A stretch of 64,000 nt of DNA from Lacihabitans soyangensis (GTDB lineage: Bacteria; Bacteroidota; Bacteroidia; Cytophagales; Spirosomataceae). Shown here piece by piece: positions 27,840 through 36,564 of this stretch (its first letter is position 1; every line of letters begins with the position of its first letter). The position numbers were made by a program, and so were the translations under genes. The notes beneath the pieces were generated by a model that was given only the letters and a program-made list of their open reading frames with translations, was not told the DNA's origin and made no database searches. The DNA is taken from the NCBI RefSeq assembly GCF_024343775.1, contig NZ_RJUF01000008.1:40128-104127 (forward strand). Direction: 5' to 3'.

Positions 27840-29614
27840 TGGAAAATTCATTCTTCATACCAATAAATTCAGGCAGTCTTGCTCACTATTTCAGCAAGGC
27901 CATTATTTTGCCTGCAAAATATTTTACAAACAAGCCGGACGACATTCAAAATAGGTTTTCTGATTCACTTCTGCTTTCAGAAAGCAAGTGGGTTAAAAAT
28001 TCAGATTGTTCAATTGAAGTTGTGCTGACGGATACAGAGATTAACGACCTGTCTAAAGTAACTGAACATTTCTTCCTGTACAATACACCTATTCCAATTT
28101 CACGGGTGAAATCTGTTTGCTTCTTAGATGCAAAACAAAAGGAAACAACAATTTGGAATATTAATAACGGTGCAGCATTCATTCCTGAAAGCATTGTTTC
28201 GGTTGAGAAAGGCAGAGATATTGAAGTACTTTCTGATAGTGAAATTCAGGCAAGCGATGAAAATGTAACAACTTCCGAGTTGTCAGATAAAATCAAAAGA
28301 TTTGATATTATTCTTGGTGGTTTTGCATTTATGAGATTAGGCGGCAAATCATTTATGAATTTTTCGGAAAATTATTTTTCCACGTTATCTCATTTCAATA
28401 AGTTGATTGAAGAACAAACACTCAATGCAGTAAAAGAAAAAGGCTTTAAGTTTAGCAATAAATACTATGGTCTTTTTTCAAAACATGAAAGCGAATGGTC
28501 CAAGTGGCAACAATACATTTATCAAACCTTAGATTCTAATGAAATCGAAGCATTGGCTGAGAAGGAAGGTGTTAAGGTTGAAAAAAAATTTGGTCTACTG
28601 AAAATTGATTCTATTAGCCCAAACTCACATTTGTATGCACTTGCAATTTTAGCAACTTACGGAGATAAAAAAAGTAAGAGTGTTGATAACTTAGTAACTG
28701 ACCTGACAAATGGTACTATATACCCAGGTAAGGCCGAAGATGTTTCATTACTTTTTGGTTTGAATAATGGATATTCAAAACTGAGGAATAAATACAAAGG
28801 CCAGTTAAAAGATAATAATGTCAAGTTCACTCTTGAAAGCAAATTAGATTACTACATTATTGAAAGCATATATCAGTTCGTTTTTAATAACTCAAAGCAG
28901 CCAAGCTACTCATTTGATTATATCGATAAATGGTGTCCCTCAATTGGGTTGAAAGATAATGTGAAAGGTTATGAAACCTATAAAATATTAGACACAATAA
29001 TAATTATAAAAAAAAAACAAAGCCCGTTGGAGCTTTTTTTGGAAAATTATTCGGCAGAAATTTCTTCAACAATCGTTAAGGCAATAAATCTATGGATACC
29101 ACCATTTGCAAAGATTGATGAAAAAGAAGCTATCCTGTATTTTAATAAGCAGTTGCGGAATTCTTTAACAGTTTCCGTTGAATCTCTTCAAAAAAGAATA
29201 GAAAACGAATGTGAAGCAATTTATAATTCCCAGAAACAAGAAACTGTTGAATCATACCAAAAAGAGATTGATAAATTAAGGGCAGAAATTTCAAGCCTAA
29301 AAGAAGAAAATGAAAAGCTAAAAAAAGGATTTAAGTTAACTCCAGATACTGAACAACCAAATGAACAGTTACAAATAGAAGATAATAACATAAAGAATGT
29401 TCTTAAGGAAAATAAAGATCCTGTTAGTGCGGTTAAGGAACCTTCGGCAATCGAATTATCCGTTAATTACTCATCACTTTTAATTGCAGATTTAAAAAAG
29501 ATAGCTAAACAAAGAGGAATTTCTGAAACTACTCTCAAGAGGTTTAAAAAGGAGAATAAGACTGAGCTTGTCGCTTTGATTATGAAAACCCCTGAACCAC
29601 CTAAGTTTCTATGA
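27839..29614 (+). CDS. Protein of unknown fold with coiled coil and SAP/Rho-N-like C-terminus
   Basis: A 591-aa protein that I do not recognise. The N-terminal 150 residues look like alpha/beta. The middle is helical. Residues about 450-500 form a Lys/Glu-rich coiled coil. The last 50 residues (SSLLIADLKKIAKQRGIS, then a basic KRFKKENKTELV) resemble a SAP or Rho-N nucleic-acid-binding helix pair. No signal peptide or membrane segment is seen. It overlaps the helicase by 1 base and the next gene by 4 bases, so the three are strictly coupled. It could recruit the helicase to DNA or sense a target, by inference. Confidence 0.7.
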   Translation: MENSFFIPINSGSLAHYFSKAIILPAKYFTNKPDDIQNRFSDSLLLSESKWVKNSDCSIEVVLTDTEINDLSKVTEHFFLYNTPIPISRVKSVCFLDAKQKETTIWNINNGAAFIPESIVSVEKGRDIEVLSDSEIQASDENVTTSELSDKIKRFDIILGGFAFMRLGGKSFMNFSENYFSTLSHFNKLIEEQTLNAVKEKGFKFSNKYYGLFSKHESEWSKWQQYIYQTLDSNEIEALAEKEGVKVEKKFGLLKIDSISPNSHLYALAILATYGDKKSKSVDNLVTDLTNGTIYPGKAEDVSLLFGLNNGYSKLRNKYKGQLKDNNVKFTLESKLDYYIIESIYQFVFNNSKQPSYSFDYIDKWCPSIGLKDNVKGYETYKILDTIIIIKKKQSPLELFLENYSAEISSTIVKAINLWIPPFAKIDEKEAILYFNKQLRNSLTVSVESLQKRIENECEAIYNSQKQETVESYQKEIDKLRAEISSLKEENEKLKKGFKLTPDTEQPNEQLQIEDNNIKNVLKENKDPVSAVKEPSAIELSVNYSSLLIADLKKIAKQRGISETTLKRFKKENKTELVALIMKTPEPPKFL

Positions 29615-31077
29615 TGTTAGTTGAAGATTTACAAAACACATCAGGTGATGTCGCCTCATTGCAGAATTATCTTTCAGATAATTTTGATCAGGTATATGAT
29701 TTTTTCACTCATCAAAAACATGCCGACTTAATAGCATCAAGAGATAAACTGAATAGATACATTCAGTTGAACCGCAATGTTATTTTACAGATTGACATTA
29801 ACAATAAAACGAATCTTGCTTTTATTTCATTACTGTTAGATATAAGTGAAGAACTTGGTTTATTAGCTCCTTTTCGTTTTTTATATGACCACCTGAATGG
29901 TAAAGCGTTCAACATAGGTGAAAGACTTAAAGCCGCTTCACAATATCTCATTGGCGTAAAAACTGCTGATGATTACATAAATAAGTATGAAACGATTTGT
30001 AACCATCTGCAACTTTCATCAGAAACGGAGGAAGATAATACCGACAGGGTTTTAATGACAATGGTGAATTACTATGGACAGGTAATTCATGACTTTGGCG
30101 AGTTCAATATTGGGAAGGTATTGGAATTAAAGGCCAAAATCGAAAAGAGCCTTTCTGATTTTGAATTTTCATTTCTGCATAACAAGCTAATTGAAGATGT
30201 ACTAAGCGTTGATTTTGCAAGTTTCAGTGATGCTTATTCAAGAATACATGGTCTGCTTGATTCATTTCTTGGTCGTGATATTGTTAAGCCAGTTTACAGA
30301 AAAGACTTTTTACTTGAAACGGGAACTGAGTATTGCGATTTATTATCTGGAGTGACAAATAGTTTTAAAGCTGTCAGACAGATTTCAGTGAACAAATACC
30401 AATTGGTAAAATCTGATTCCATTTTTAATTCTTTAGGCAGAGGTGTAACAGTTTTGACTGATGAGAATCAATTGTATGCATATATGAATAGCTTTGGCAA
30501 TATGCACTATGAAAAACTGATTGAGGCATTTAAAACACTGCCAATGACACTCTTTGAAAAGGAAATAAATATTATTGATTGGGGCTGTGGTCAGGCAATG
30601 GCTTCAATGGCATATTTTGATTTCTTGAATCAAATTGGCATTGAGCAGGAAATAAAGAATCTTACACTGATAGAACCTTCGGAGATAGCATTGAAAAGAG
30701 CCTCATTGCATATTAGAAATTTTAGTCCGGCAACTGACATCCACACAATCAATAAGGATTTAGATGCCCTTGTCAATGAAGATTTTATTATAAACAAAAC
30801 CAATACGCACATTCATTTATTCTCAAACATTCTTGACATTGACGATTTTTCACTAACTGCACTATTGCAATTGGTTGAAACAAATTTTCTGGGTGATAAT
30901 TATTTTGTCTGTGTAAGTCCTTATATAAATGATACCCGTACCAGCCGCTTAGATGCTTTTGTTAAGTTCTTTTCCAAAAAGAAGGACTTCGCAAAAATTA
31001 ATACTATTGACAATCGACCTGGTCAGTGGATAAGCAGTTGGACAAGAGTTGTTCGTGTGTTTAAGGCAGCATTGTAA
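29611..31077 (+). CDS. SAM-methyltransferase-like protein closing the operon
   Basis: A 488-aa protein. The first 300 residues are helical without a clear match. From about residue 318 a Rossmann-type methyltransferase begins with IIDWGCGQAMAS (D323-W-G-C-G), followed by LTLIEPSEIALKRA, which fits motif II with an acidic ribose-binding Glu. No NPPY-type motif is seen, so an N6-adenine DNA methyltransferase is not supported. The substrate is unknown and could be RNA, protein or a small molecule. No terminator is obvious before the PIN pseudogene. Confidence 0.72.
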   Translation: MMLVEDLQNTSGDVASLQNYLSDNFDQVYDFFTHQKHADLIASRDKLNRYIQLNRNVILQIDINNKTNLAFISLLLDISEELGLLAPFRFLYDHLNGKAFNIGERLKAASQYLIGVKTADDYINKYETICNHLQLSSETEEDNTDRVLMTMVNYYGQVIHDFGEFNIGKVLELKAKIEKSLSDFEFSFLHNKLIEDVLSVDFASFSDAYSRIHGLLDSFLGRDIVKPVYRKDFLLETGTEYCDLLSGVTNSFKAVRQISVNKYQLVKSDSIFNSLGRGVTVLTDENQLYAYMNSFGNMHYEKLIEAFKTLPMTLFEKEINIIDWGCGQAMASMAYFDFLNQIGIEQEIKNLTLIEPSEIALKRASLHIRNFSPATDIHTINKDLDALVNEDFIINKTNTHIHLFSNILDIDDFSLTALLQLVETNFLGDNYFVCVSPYINDTRTSRLDAFVKFFSKKKDFAKINTIDNRPGQWISSWTRVVRVFKAAL

Positions 31078-31129
31078 TGTTCTAATACAACCTAGCATAA
31101 ATGATTTACAACCAACATGAAATATTCAA

Positions 31130-32095
31130 ATGATAGCCGTCAAGAACACGGCGGTAATATTTGACACCAACTCATATCGCAATTTTGTAATAGGGAAGTC
31201 TACTAACACAGTATTGACAGATATTCAAGCACTCAGGGAAAAAGAGAGGGAAAAGAATATTATCGCCTTTGGTAGTCAAGTTGTGGGTATGGAAATGTTA
31301 GCAAATCTTGCCGAAGGTCCGACAGGATTTAATTATACAGATTGCTTAAACGGAGTAATTGCAATGGCACATCATTGTTTTGATTATTCTGATGTAGCTC
31401 CGAGAATAATTCCTCATCCTTATTTGCACATAACTCGGCCTTTCTTTGGTATTATACCTCCTGTTATTGAACAACGAAGCCAAAAACTTAAGTGGTGTAA
31501 TTTCGGACTTCAAAGTGAATTATACAAAAGCAGAAACATATCATCAGTCCTCAAAAACTTTTCAGGATAAAAAAATTATATTGATAAAGAAAAAATAGAC
31601 TTCTCTAGAAGTATTACCGACTAGATTGAAGGTGTAAGGCAGGAGATCTTGCAAAAACACCCAAAAATTGCCCCAAAGCAACTACGAGTAAAACTACTCG
31701 ACTACATTTATAATGGACCTTATGAACCTTTTGTAGCAATGGCAATTGTTTATGCTGTAGCTCAAATATTAGAAATTCCGCTGCCAAAACTAGATGAAAT
31801 CAAAATGGCATTTTCATTGAATGTAAACTTCCCGCTTTCTGTTGGTTTCAACACTTGGATTAGCCACAAAGTAGTAGTCAACAATATTGATATGCAATCG
31901 AAAAGTTCAAAGGAGAAGCGTTGGAATTGGCAATGGGATTATGAAGTATCATTCTTAATTTCTGATCATAACATTGATCATCGTGAGGTTATTCTCGTAA
32001 CGGCAGATACTGAAATTATTACGATGTTACAGGATTTTGGATATATAAATAGAGCTATGACATTGCCTGAGTATCTTTCTTTCCTTGATAGTTGA
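31130..32095 (+). pseudogene. PIN-domain gene with two in-frame stop codons
   Basis: One frame runs from ATG 31130 to 32095 (about 321 codons), broken only by TAA at 31568-31570 and TAG at 31622-31624. The first part starts like a PIN nuclease (AVIFDTNSYRNFV, with the first acidic residue). The last part ends like one (REVILVTADTEIITMLQDFG). The sequence between the stops reads naturally (KNYIDKEKIDFSRSITD) with no frameshift. Such large PIN proteins are RNases or toxins. The simplest reading is a recently inactivated gene. Readthrough is possible but unlikely. Confidence 0.8.
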
Positions 32096-32294
32096 TAATT
32101 AACTATGATCCTTTCCTTACGAATCTTTTGAATCCCCCAATCAGCCCATGAGCATATCAAAAGCAGATTGGCAGAATTTGAATATGCTTAGGAATTTGTT
32201 GAGCAGCTGGATTTTCAAATAATTCGCCGAAACCGTGAACGAAATTTGTGATAATTATATAGGTCGGTAGATTAAAGAGATTGATTTGAGCTTT

Positions 32295-32447
32295 ATGTTA
32301 TTGTTTGTGATGGGTGGAGTTTTGCTCAAGCGTTACATAGGTCGTGAGAGCCACGACCCAGACCTCCGAATGATTGGAGGTCTGATGTTAATTGTAATGT
32401 TATTTACACATAGCTTTTTTAGAATTAGTAAACGTAAAGGTTTATGA
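32295..32447 (+). CDS. Doubtful 50-aa membrane peptide
   Basis: An ORF from ATG 32295 encodes 50 residues with two hydrophobic segments (MLLFVMGGVLL, and MIGGLMLIVMLF) and a basic tail. The same DNA contains two strong adjacent hairpins (32340-32384), so it could be a repeat or structured RNA instead. The rest of the stretch 32096-32494 has a fragment with stops (HEHIKSRLAEFEYA and EFVEQLDFQIIRRNRERNL, 32140-32245) that looks like a broken gene of unknown family. Confidence 0.25.
   Translation: MLLFVMGGVLLKRYIGRESHDPDLRMIGGLMLIVMLFTHSFFRISKRKGL
32340..32384. repeat. Two back-to-back perfect hairpins
   Basis: GGTCGTG (32340-32346) pairs with CACGACC (32352-32358). Immediately after, CAGACCTCC (32359-32367) pairs with GGAGGTCTG (32376-32384). 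Two adjacent perfect stems with GC content far above the surroundings look like a REP-type or mobile hairpin element, or the core of a small structured RNA. Confidence 0.6.
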
Positions 32448-32494
32448 TATGAAATTAGTTAAATTACGGGTAGTAAATGCCATTTTTCCATTGC

Positions 32495-32857
32495 TTAAAG
32501 TTCTACAAACACATCAATACCATCATCATTTATGGTAATAATTGGCTGTTTAGAAACCTTTATAGTGATACTTTCGCCAATCTTATATTTATTTTTGCTT
32601 GCTACATACATTTTCTCATTATCATTTTTAGTATCTACCAATTCAATGACACCTTTTCCAAGAATGTAAAGGTTGCCACTTACTTTGCCTGAAATCAGAA
32701 AAGAATTATCATCAGTAAGTGGTAAAGACGTGGCTTTTTCTTTGTTGATTTCTTCAACTGAGTTCACGATAGGTAGGTCGGACATGTCAGTTTTTACGCC
32801 ACCACTACATGATAGGATAATCACTGAACTTAGCATAATTAGGTAGTTGTTTTTCAT
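32495..32857 (-). CDS. Small predicted lipoprotein
   Basis: A 120-aa protein with a signal sequence ending in a lipobox (IILSCSGG, Cys17). The mature part is mostly beta, with a single globular domain near residues 55-120. No family is recognised. It lies 3 bases after the stop of the DUF4407 gene and is read last in this minus-strand cluster. It would sit in the envelope. Confidence 0.65.
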   Translation of the reverse strand: MKNNYLIMLSSVIILSCSGGVKTDMSDLPIVNSVEEINKEKATSLPLTDDNSFLISGKVSGNLYILGKGVIELVDTKNDNEKMYVASKNKYKIGESITIKVSKQPIITINDDGIDVFVEL

Positions 32858-32860
32858 GAT

Positions 32861-34057
32861 TTAAAGTATTGATTCTGGTGAAACAGTTTTAGAATGGTCG
32901 AAGATATTATCACTTGCTTTGTCAAAAATCTCACTCATTTGGTCAGCAAGTTTATCAAATCGTTCAGGCGTGATTTTCATTTTAGAAAGGTCTTCATAGT
33001 TTTTACGTTCTTGCTTCCAAAGTTTGGCAAGTTCCGCACTATATGCTTTAGCCATTTCTGTTTCAGCAGAAATTTTGTCTTGAACTATTTTTACTTTTGC
33101 TGCATTTATTTTTTGTTCATTTGGTACTGTTTCAGCCATAGTTTCAGCTTGAATTTTTAATTGATTTATATTCTCAGTAGCAACCAGTCGAGCGTTAGCA
33201 TCAGATTTTACAATACTGTTGTAAAGTCCACCTTTGCTCATTATTTTAACGAGCAAAGGCACTAATTCCAAAATTGTGAAGAAAAACCATAGAAGCCATG
33301 ATACAATATTAACAAATGGCTCTTTTTCAGCCACTCGACCAAGAGCTTTATACTTACCAATTAAGCCATTAGCTTGGGATTGCTTTAAATTTTCAAGTTC
33401 ATTATTTTTCTGATTTGTTAAGTCAGACTTATTTTTATCGAATGCTTCTTTTTCGGTTAAATACGATTTATTTGCTTCATTAAATGCTTCCTCTTTTCTT
33501 TTTGAAATGGTACTATAACCACGTACTTCGGTTCCACCACTCCCATCCATTTCGTCTTTAAATTCTTGGTATAGCTTGTTTTTATTGGCTTCTTGTTTAT
33601 TTGCTTCTGCCTGAGCGTCTTGGATTCTTTTCTGGTAACGATTTTCAATCTGAACCCTTAATGCATTAATTTCTGCAAATTGTTGTTCATTGATTACGTC
33701 TTCAAAAATTTTCACTTTAACAGGAAAGGATATAACTAAACCAATTACAATCGCCATGATTATTCTGATTGCAAAAACCCAGAAACCACCGTCAGTAATT
33801 GAAATAATTGCTCTATCTATTAAATAAATAACCAATGCCCAAACAATTCCGAAAGTCCAAGCATAAGGTGCTGGGCTAATAAAAGTTGCAGCATAACCCC
33901 CTGAAATTCCACCCATAATAACTGGTATGAATAGAACCAAGCCAAGATTGACAATTCTTGATTTTTCGGCAGGAGTAGTTTTTTCTACAGTTTCGGGATT
34001 GTGTCCTGCAATTCTAATGAAGAATTTATCCCATTTGCTTAAAATTAGTTTTTCCAT
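32861..34057 (-). CDS. DUF4407 membrane protein
   Basis: A protein of about 398 aa with four membrane segments: three near the N-terminus (around residues 28-115, including FGIVWALVIYLIDRAIISI) and one near residue 258 (WLLWFFFTILELVPLLV). A long charged coiled coil lies between segments three and four (about 128-235), and a second coiled coil is at the C-terminus. This arrangement is that of DUF4407, a Bacteroidota family of unknown function. I prefer ATG 34057 to GTG 34093, because the latter lies inside the hairpin upstream. It probably acts with the coiled-coil protein encoded before it. Confidence 0.82.
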   Translation of the reverse strand: MEKLILSKWDKFFIRIAGHNPETVEKTTPAEKSRIVNLGLVLFIPVIMGGISGGYAATFISPAPYAWTFGIVWALVIYLIDRAIISITDGGFWVFAIRIIMAIVIGLVISFPVKVKIFEDVINEQQFAEINALRVQIENRYQKRIQDAQAEANKQEANKNKLYQEFKDEMDGSGGTEVRGYSTISKRKEEAFNEANKSYLTEKEAFDKNKSDLTNQKNNELENLKQSQANGLIGKYKALGRVAEKEPFVNIVSWLLWFFFTILELVPLLVKIMSKGGLYNSIVKSDANARLVATENINQLKIQAETMAETVPNEQKINAAKVKIVQDKISAETEMAKAYSAELAKLWKQERKNYEDLSKMKITPERFDKLADQMSEIFDKASDNIFDHSKTVSPESIL

Positions 34058-34074
34058 TATTTTGTATTGTTTAA

Positions 34075-34099
34075 GCTCCAGTGCTTTAAGCACTGGAGC
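34075..34099. repeat. Perfect 11-bp hairpin between two coupled minus-strand genes
   Basis: GCTCCAGTGCT (34075-34085) and AGCACTGGAGC (34089-34099) form a perfect stem with a TTA loop. It sits in the 49-base gap between the coiled-coil gene and the DUF4407 ATG. No T-run follows on the minus strand, so RNA processing, translational control or weak attenuation fits better than full termination. Confidence 0.75.
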
Positions 34100-34106
34100 G
34101 TTTAAA

Positions 34107-34769
34107 TTAATTGAACGATGGGCGGCTTAAATTTTCGTCCAAAATAGCCTCGAAGTGAGACATCAATTTTTCGATAACGTTTAGGTATTTGTCTTCTCGA
34201 CTACCAATTCGAGCAATGTACTTACTTTTGATACTTGGCTCGTTGATTGTAGCGGCGTTTTTATACATCTCCTCCAGCTCTCTAATTCCTGCTATTTCTT
34301 CTGTTTTAACAACCCTGTAAAGTTCGTTTACCTTGCCAATCATAAACTTTGTTAACTGAAGGCGATTTTCGCCCTTATACGCTTTTAAATAAGTGTCGTA
34401 TCTGTCACGCATTGCTTCGAGTCTGAACTCGTTGCCGAGCTTTAAAAGACCTAAACGAAAATCAAGAGCCGACCCCACCATTAACCGCTCCTTCTGGGCT
34501 ACCAGCTTTTGCATCTTTGAGGGAAAAATTTTTCTAACGGCCCCCTCGTTTTGTTCGAGATAGATTTTTAGGCGGTCGTCCATGTCTTTAGACGCTTTTA
34601 CTACGGCATCAAATTCTTCTTTGCTATCGTTAAACTGTTTGTTTTCTGACGGCACAGAACTACGGTATTGTTGAACATTGAACGATTCGTAATTAGTATC
34701 AATTGGCTGTTCTAAGATTTTTGAGCTTTGTTTGTTTTGCTCATGAGGGAATTCGAAAAAAGTATCCAT
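34107..34769 (-). CDS. Coiled-coil protein of unknown function
   Basis: A 220-aa soluble protein without signal or membrane segments. Residues about 45-150 are strongly helical and charged (DAVVKASKDMDDRLKIYL, then LGLLKLGNEFRLEAMRDRY), and further helices follow to residue 210. It is encoded directly upstream of DUF4407 on the same strand, so the two probably form one unit. I do not recognise the family. Confidence 0.65.
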   Translation of the reverse strand: MDTFFEFPHEQNKQSSKILEQPIDTNYESFNVQQYRSSVPSENKQFNDSKEEFDAVVKASKDMDDRLKIYLEQNEGAVRKIFPSKMQKLVAQKERLMVGSALDFRLGLLKLGNEFRLEAMRDRYDTYLKAYKGENRLQLTKFMIGKVNELYRVVKTEEIAGIRELEEMYKNAATINEPSIKSKYIARIGSREDKYLNVIEKLMSHFEAILDENLSRPSFN

Positions 34770-34858
34770 TTTTTTAGGTGATTTTATTTTTGAAATATTG
34801 ATTAAGAATTATTGCCATAATTCTAGGGTGGTCTTGGTCGTATATTAATATTCATTGT

Positions 34859-35113
34859 TTACGATATTTGGCTATAACTGGATAAGCGTAACTCTACGAG
34901 ATTAGAATCTAAGGGAAGAACCCAGTAATTTATCTCGTATGTTGTGCTGTTGACAAGAAGTATGGTTGTTAGTTGAGAAAAGCCCTTACGTATTTCACTA
35001 AGCACCTTGAAGTTGTTTGTGCCTTGGAGCATTGCAAACTTTGTGTAGGCAATCTTTGCTGGAAGAGTTTCATCTTCATGCTTGATTTTTTCGGTAGTAA
35101 TCGTTGCTTTCAT
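34859..35113 (-). CDS. Small hypothetical protein
   Basis: An 84-aa product from ATG 35113. A longer form from 35167 would add 18 residues. It is mixed alpha/beta (KVLSEIRKGFSQLTTILLVN, then TYEINYWVLPLD) with no motif I know. It is first in the minus-strand cluster and separated from the next gene by 89 bases. The AT-rich stretch 35114-35493 upstream holds an inverted repeat and a promoter but no gene. Confidence 0.5.
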   Translation of the reverse strand: MKATITTEKIKHEDETLPAKIAYTKFAMLQGTNNFKVLSEIRKGFSQLTTILLVNSTTYEINYWVLPLDSNLVELRLSSYSQIS

Positions 35114-35338
35114 AAGAAATTTGGTTTTCGTTTTTTGCAAAGTTGATACTCCTTTTCTCAAGTACAAAGCATTTAAAAAAGTATGAAAAAACTATTTTTA
35201 TTCATCAATACTATAGGTGTAACTAATTTATAGATAGTGTTTTAATGAATTTTAATCGAAAAATTATCGCAGTAATAAAAAAAAAGAAAAAAAACATAAA
35301 AAGTGCAAAATAAATGAAGAAGATGTGAATGGGTTTAC

Positions 35339-35370
35339 AAACAATGAAATTTCATCGCTTTTCATTGTTT
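35339..35370. repeat. Inverted repeat between divergent genes
   Basis: AAACAATGAAA (35339-35349) and TTTCATTGTTT (35360-35370) are perfect 11-base arms with a 10-base spacer. The site lies between the divergent genes starting at 35113 and 35494, where an operator could control both. Confidence 0.5.
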
Positions 35371-35442
35371 GTTATTCTAAATTAGAAAAACAACATTTAT
35401 TTCAATGAAAATAAATAGTTCACTCATAGTTCTTTAAGTCTA

Positions 35443-35472
35443 TTGTGGTAAACTTTACTTGCAATACATTTG
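35443..35472 (+). promoter_or_regulatory. Bacteroidota-type promoter of the ABC-transporter operon
   Basis: TTG at 35443-35445 and TACATTTG at 35465-35472 match the consensus exactly with a 19-base spacer. The start codon of the first gene is 22 bases downstream. Confidence 0.7.
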
Positions 35473-35493
35473 TGAAACTTAAACACATACGAT

Positions 35494-36564
35494 ATGAATT
35501 TTTATTACTCAGATAAAGAAAGACACGTAATGTTTGCCTATATGGCTTTAAGGGCTTATGGATTTGGCTATCTTAAAAAATGGAGCGGAACTGAATTTAC
35601 GCTTTTTTTCGACCATTGTATTAGTGAGAAAAACTCACCCTACGGTAAGTCATTGAAATCAACTGAGAATAAATTTAATGGTTCAATACAGAATTATCAC
35701 TTACCAGTAAAACATAAGCTTTTAGAAGTAAGTGGTCAAAAAGCTTTTAATTTTAAACAAACATTTGAGTCCTTTGGGAAAAAATATAGTGAAATAAAAA
35801 TCACTCAAGACAGGGTTGAAATAACTGAACAAAATTTTGAAAAGATTTTAGACGAGCAGTTAGAACGATTTGGACACTTTAAATATGACCCGACAAACAA
35901 TTTTGGGGAAGGTACAAATGAATTTCCCATAGTTATAATCAATTATATTTTAAAGAACTCCAATATAAATTATCAATTAGATGAAGCTACTCAAAGTTCT
36001 GATCAAACACTGAATTACTTAAATACAAAGGAATACGATATTACTCACTCCACCGGTAGCCATCTTCTTTCAAAGAAATTGTGTGAAATCTTAGAGTTTA
36101 AGTCGAACCATATTCAAGTTAAAGTAGTGACTTCTGATTTATTATGGGCCAAATATTTTATTGAACAAATAATTGAAGCAACCTTTAATGATAATACCTT
36201 TTTGTATTTGTTAATGGGAGAAGAAACGAAACCTATGAGGGATTTTTTAGGAAAGATAGGTGAACGTAATCAGATGGATAAAATTCAAGTCTGTTTTGCC
36301 AATAATGATTTTCCCAACCCACATGATTACGTGATTTATGATAACATAAGTGATTCTTTATCAGCCGAGTTGGAAATTGAGCATTTAGTCGGCTCACATG
36401 GAAAAGGACAGAATAATTTTTTAGGTATTCAAGGAATCTCTCATTTTAAACATGAGACGAAGGGTATAGAAACTGATGTAGTTCTAATATCTCCAGAAAA
36501 AACAGAATTACTTTTACACTGGTTTGATAGAACATTTAAGGAAAAAAATCATGAACAAAAATAG
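35494..36564 (+). CDS. Unknown protein heading an ABC-transporter operon
   Basis: A 356-aa soluble protein that I do not recognise. It begins with a helical segment (MNFYYSDKERHVMFAYMALR). The second half is alpha/beta (VVTSDLLWAKYFIEQIIEA, LYLLMGEETKPMRDFLGKIG). There is no signal peptide. The transporter ATPase gene starts inside its last codons, so they are translationally coupled, which implies a role linked to the imported compound or its control. It may be an enzyme or a sensor; the sequence does not tell which. Confidence 0.72.
   Translation: MNFYYSDKERHVMFAYMALRAYGFGYLKKWSGTEFTLFFDHCISEKNSPYGKSLKSTENKFNGSIQNYHLPVKHKLLEVSGQKAFNFKQTFESFGKKYSEIKITQDRVEITEQNFEKILDEQLERFGHFKYDPTNNFGEGTNEFPIVIINYILKNSNINYQLDEATQSSDQTLNYLNTKEYDITHSTGSHLLSKKLCEILEFKSNHIQVKVVTSDLLWAKYFIEQIIEATFNDNTFLYLLMGEETKPMRDFLGKIGERNQMDKIQVCFANNDFPNPHDYVIYDNISDSLSAELEIEHLVGSHGKGQNNFLGIQGISHFKHETKGIETDVVLISPEKTELLLHWFDRTFKEKNHEQK

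Noticed and set aside
36524..36550. TTG start giving a longer ABC ATPase
   Set aside because: ATG 36551 gives the normal family N-terminus. The extra nine residues overlap the upstream gene and match nothing.
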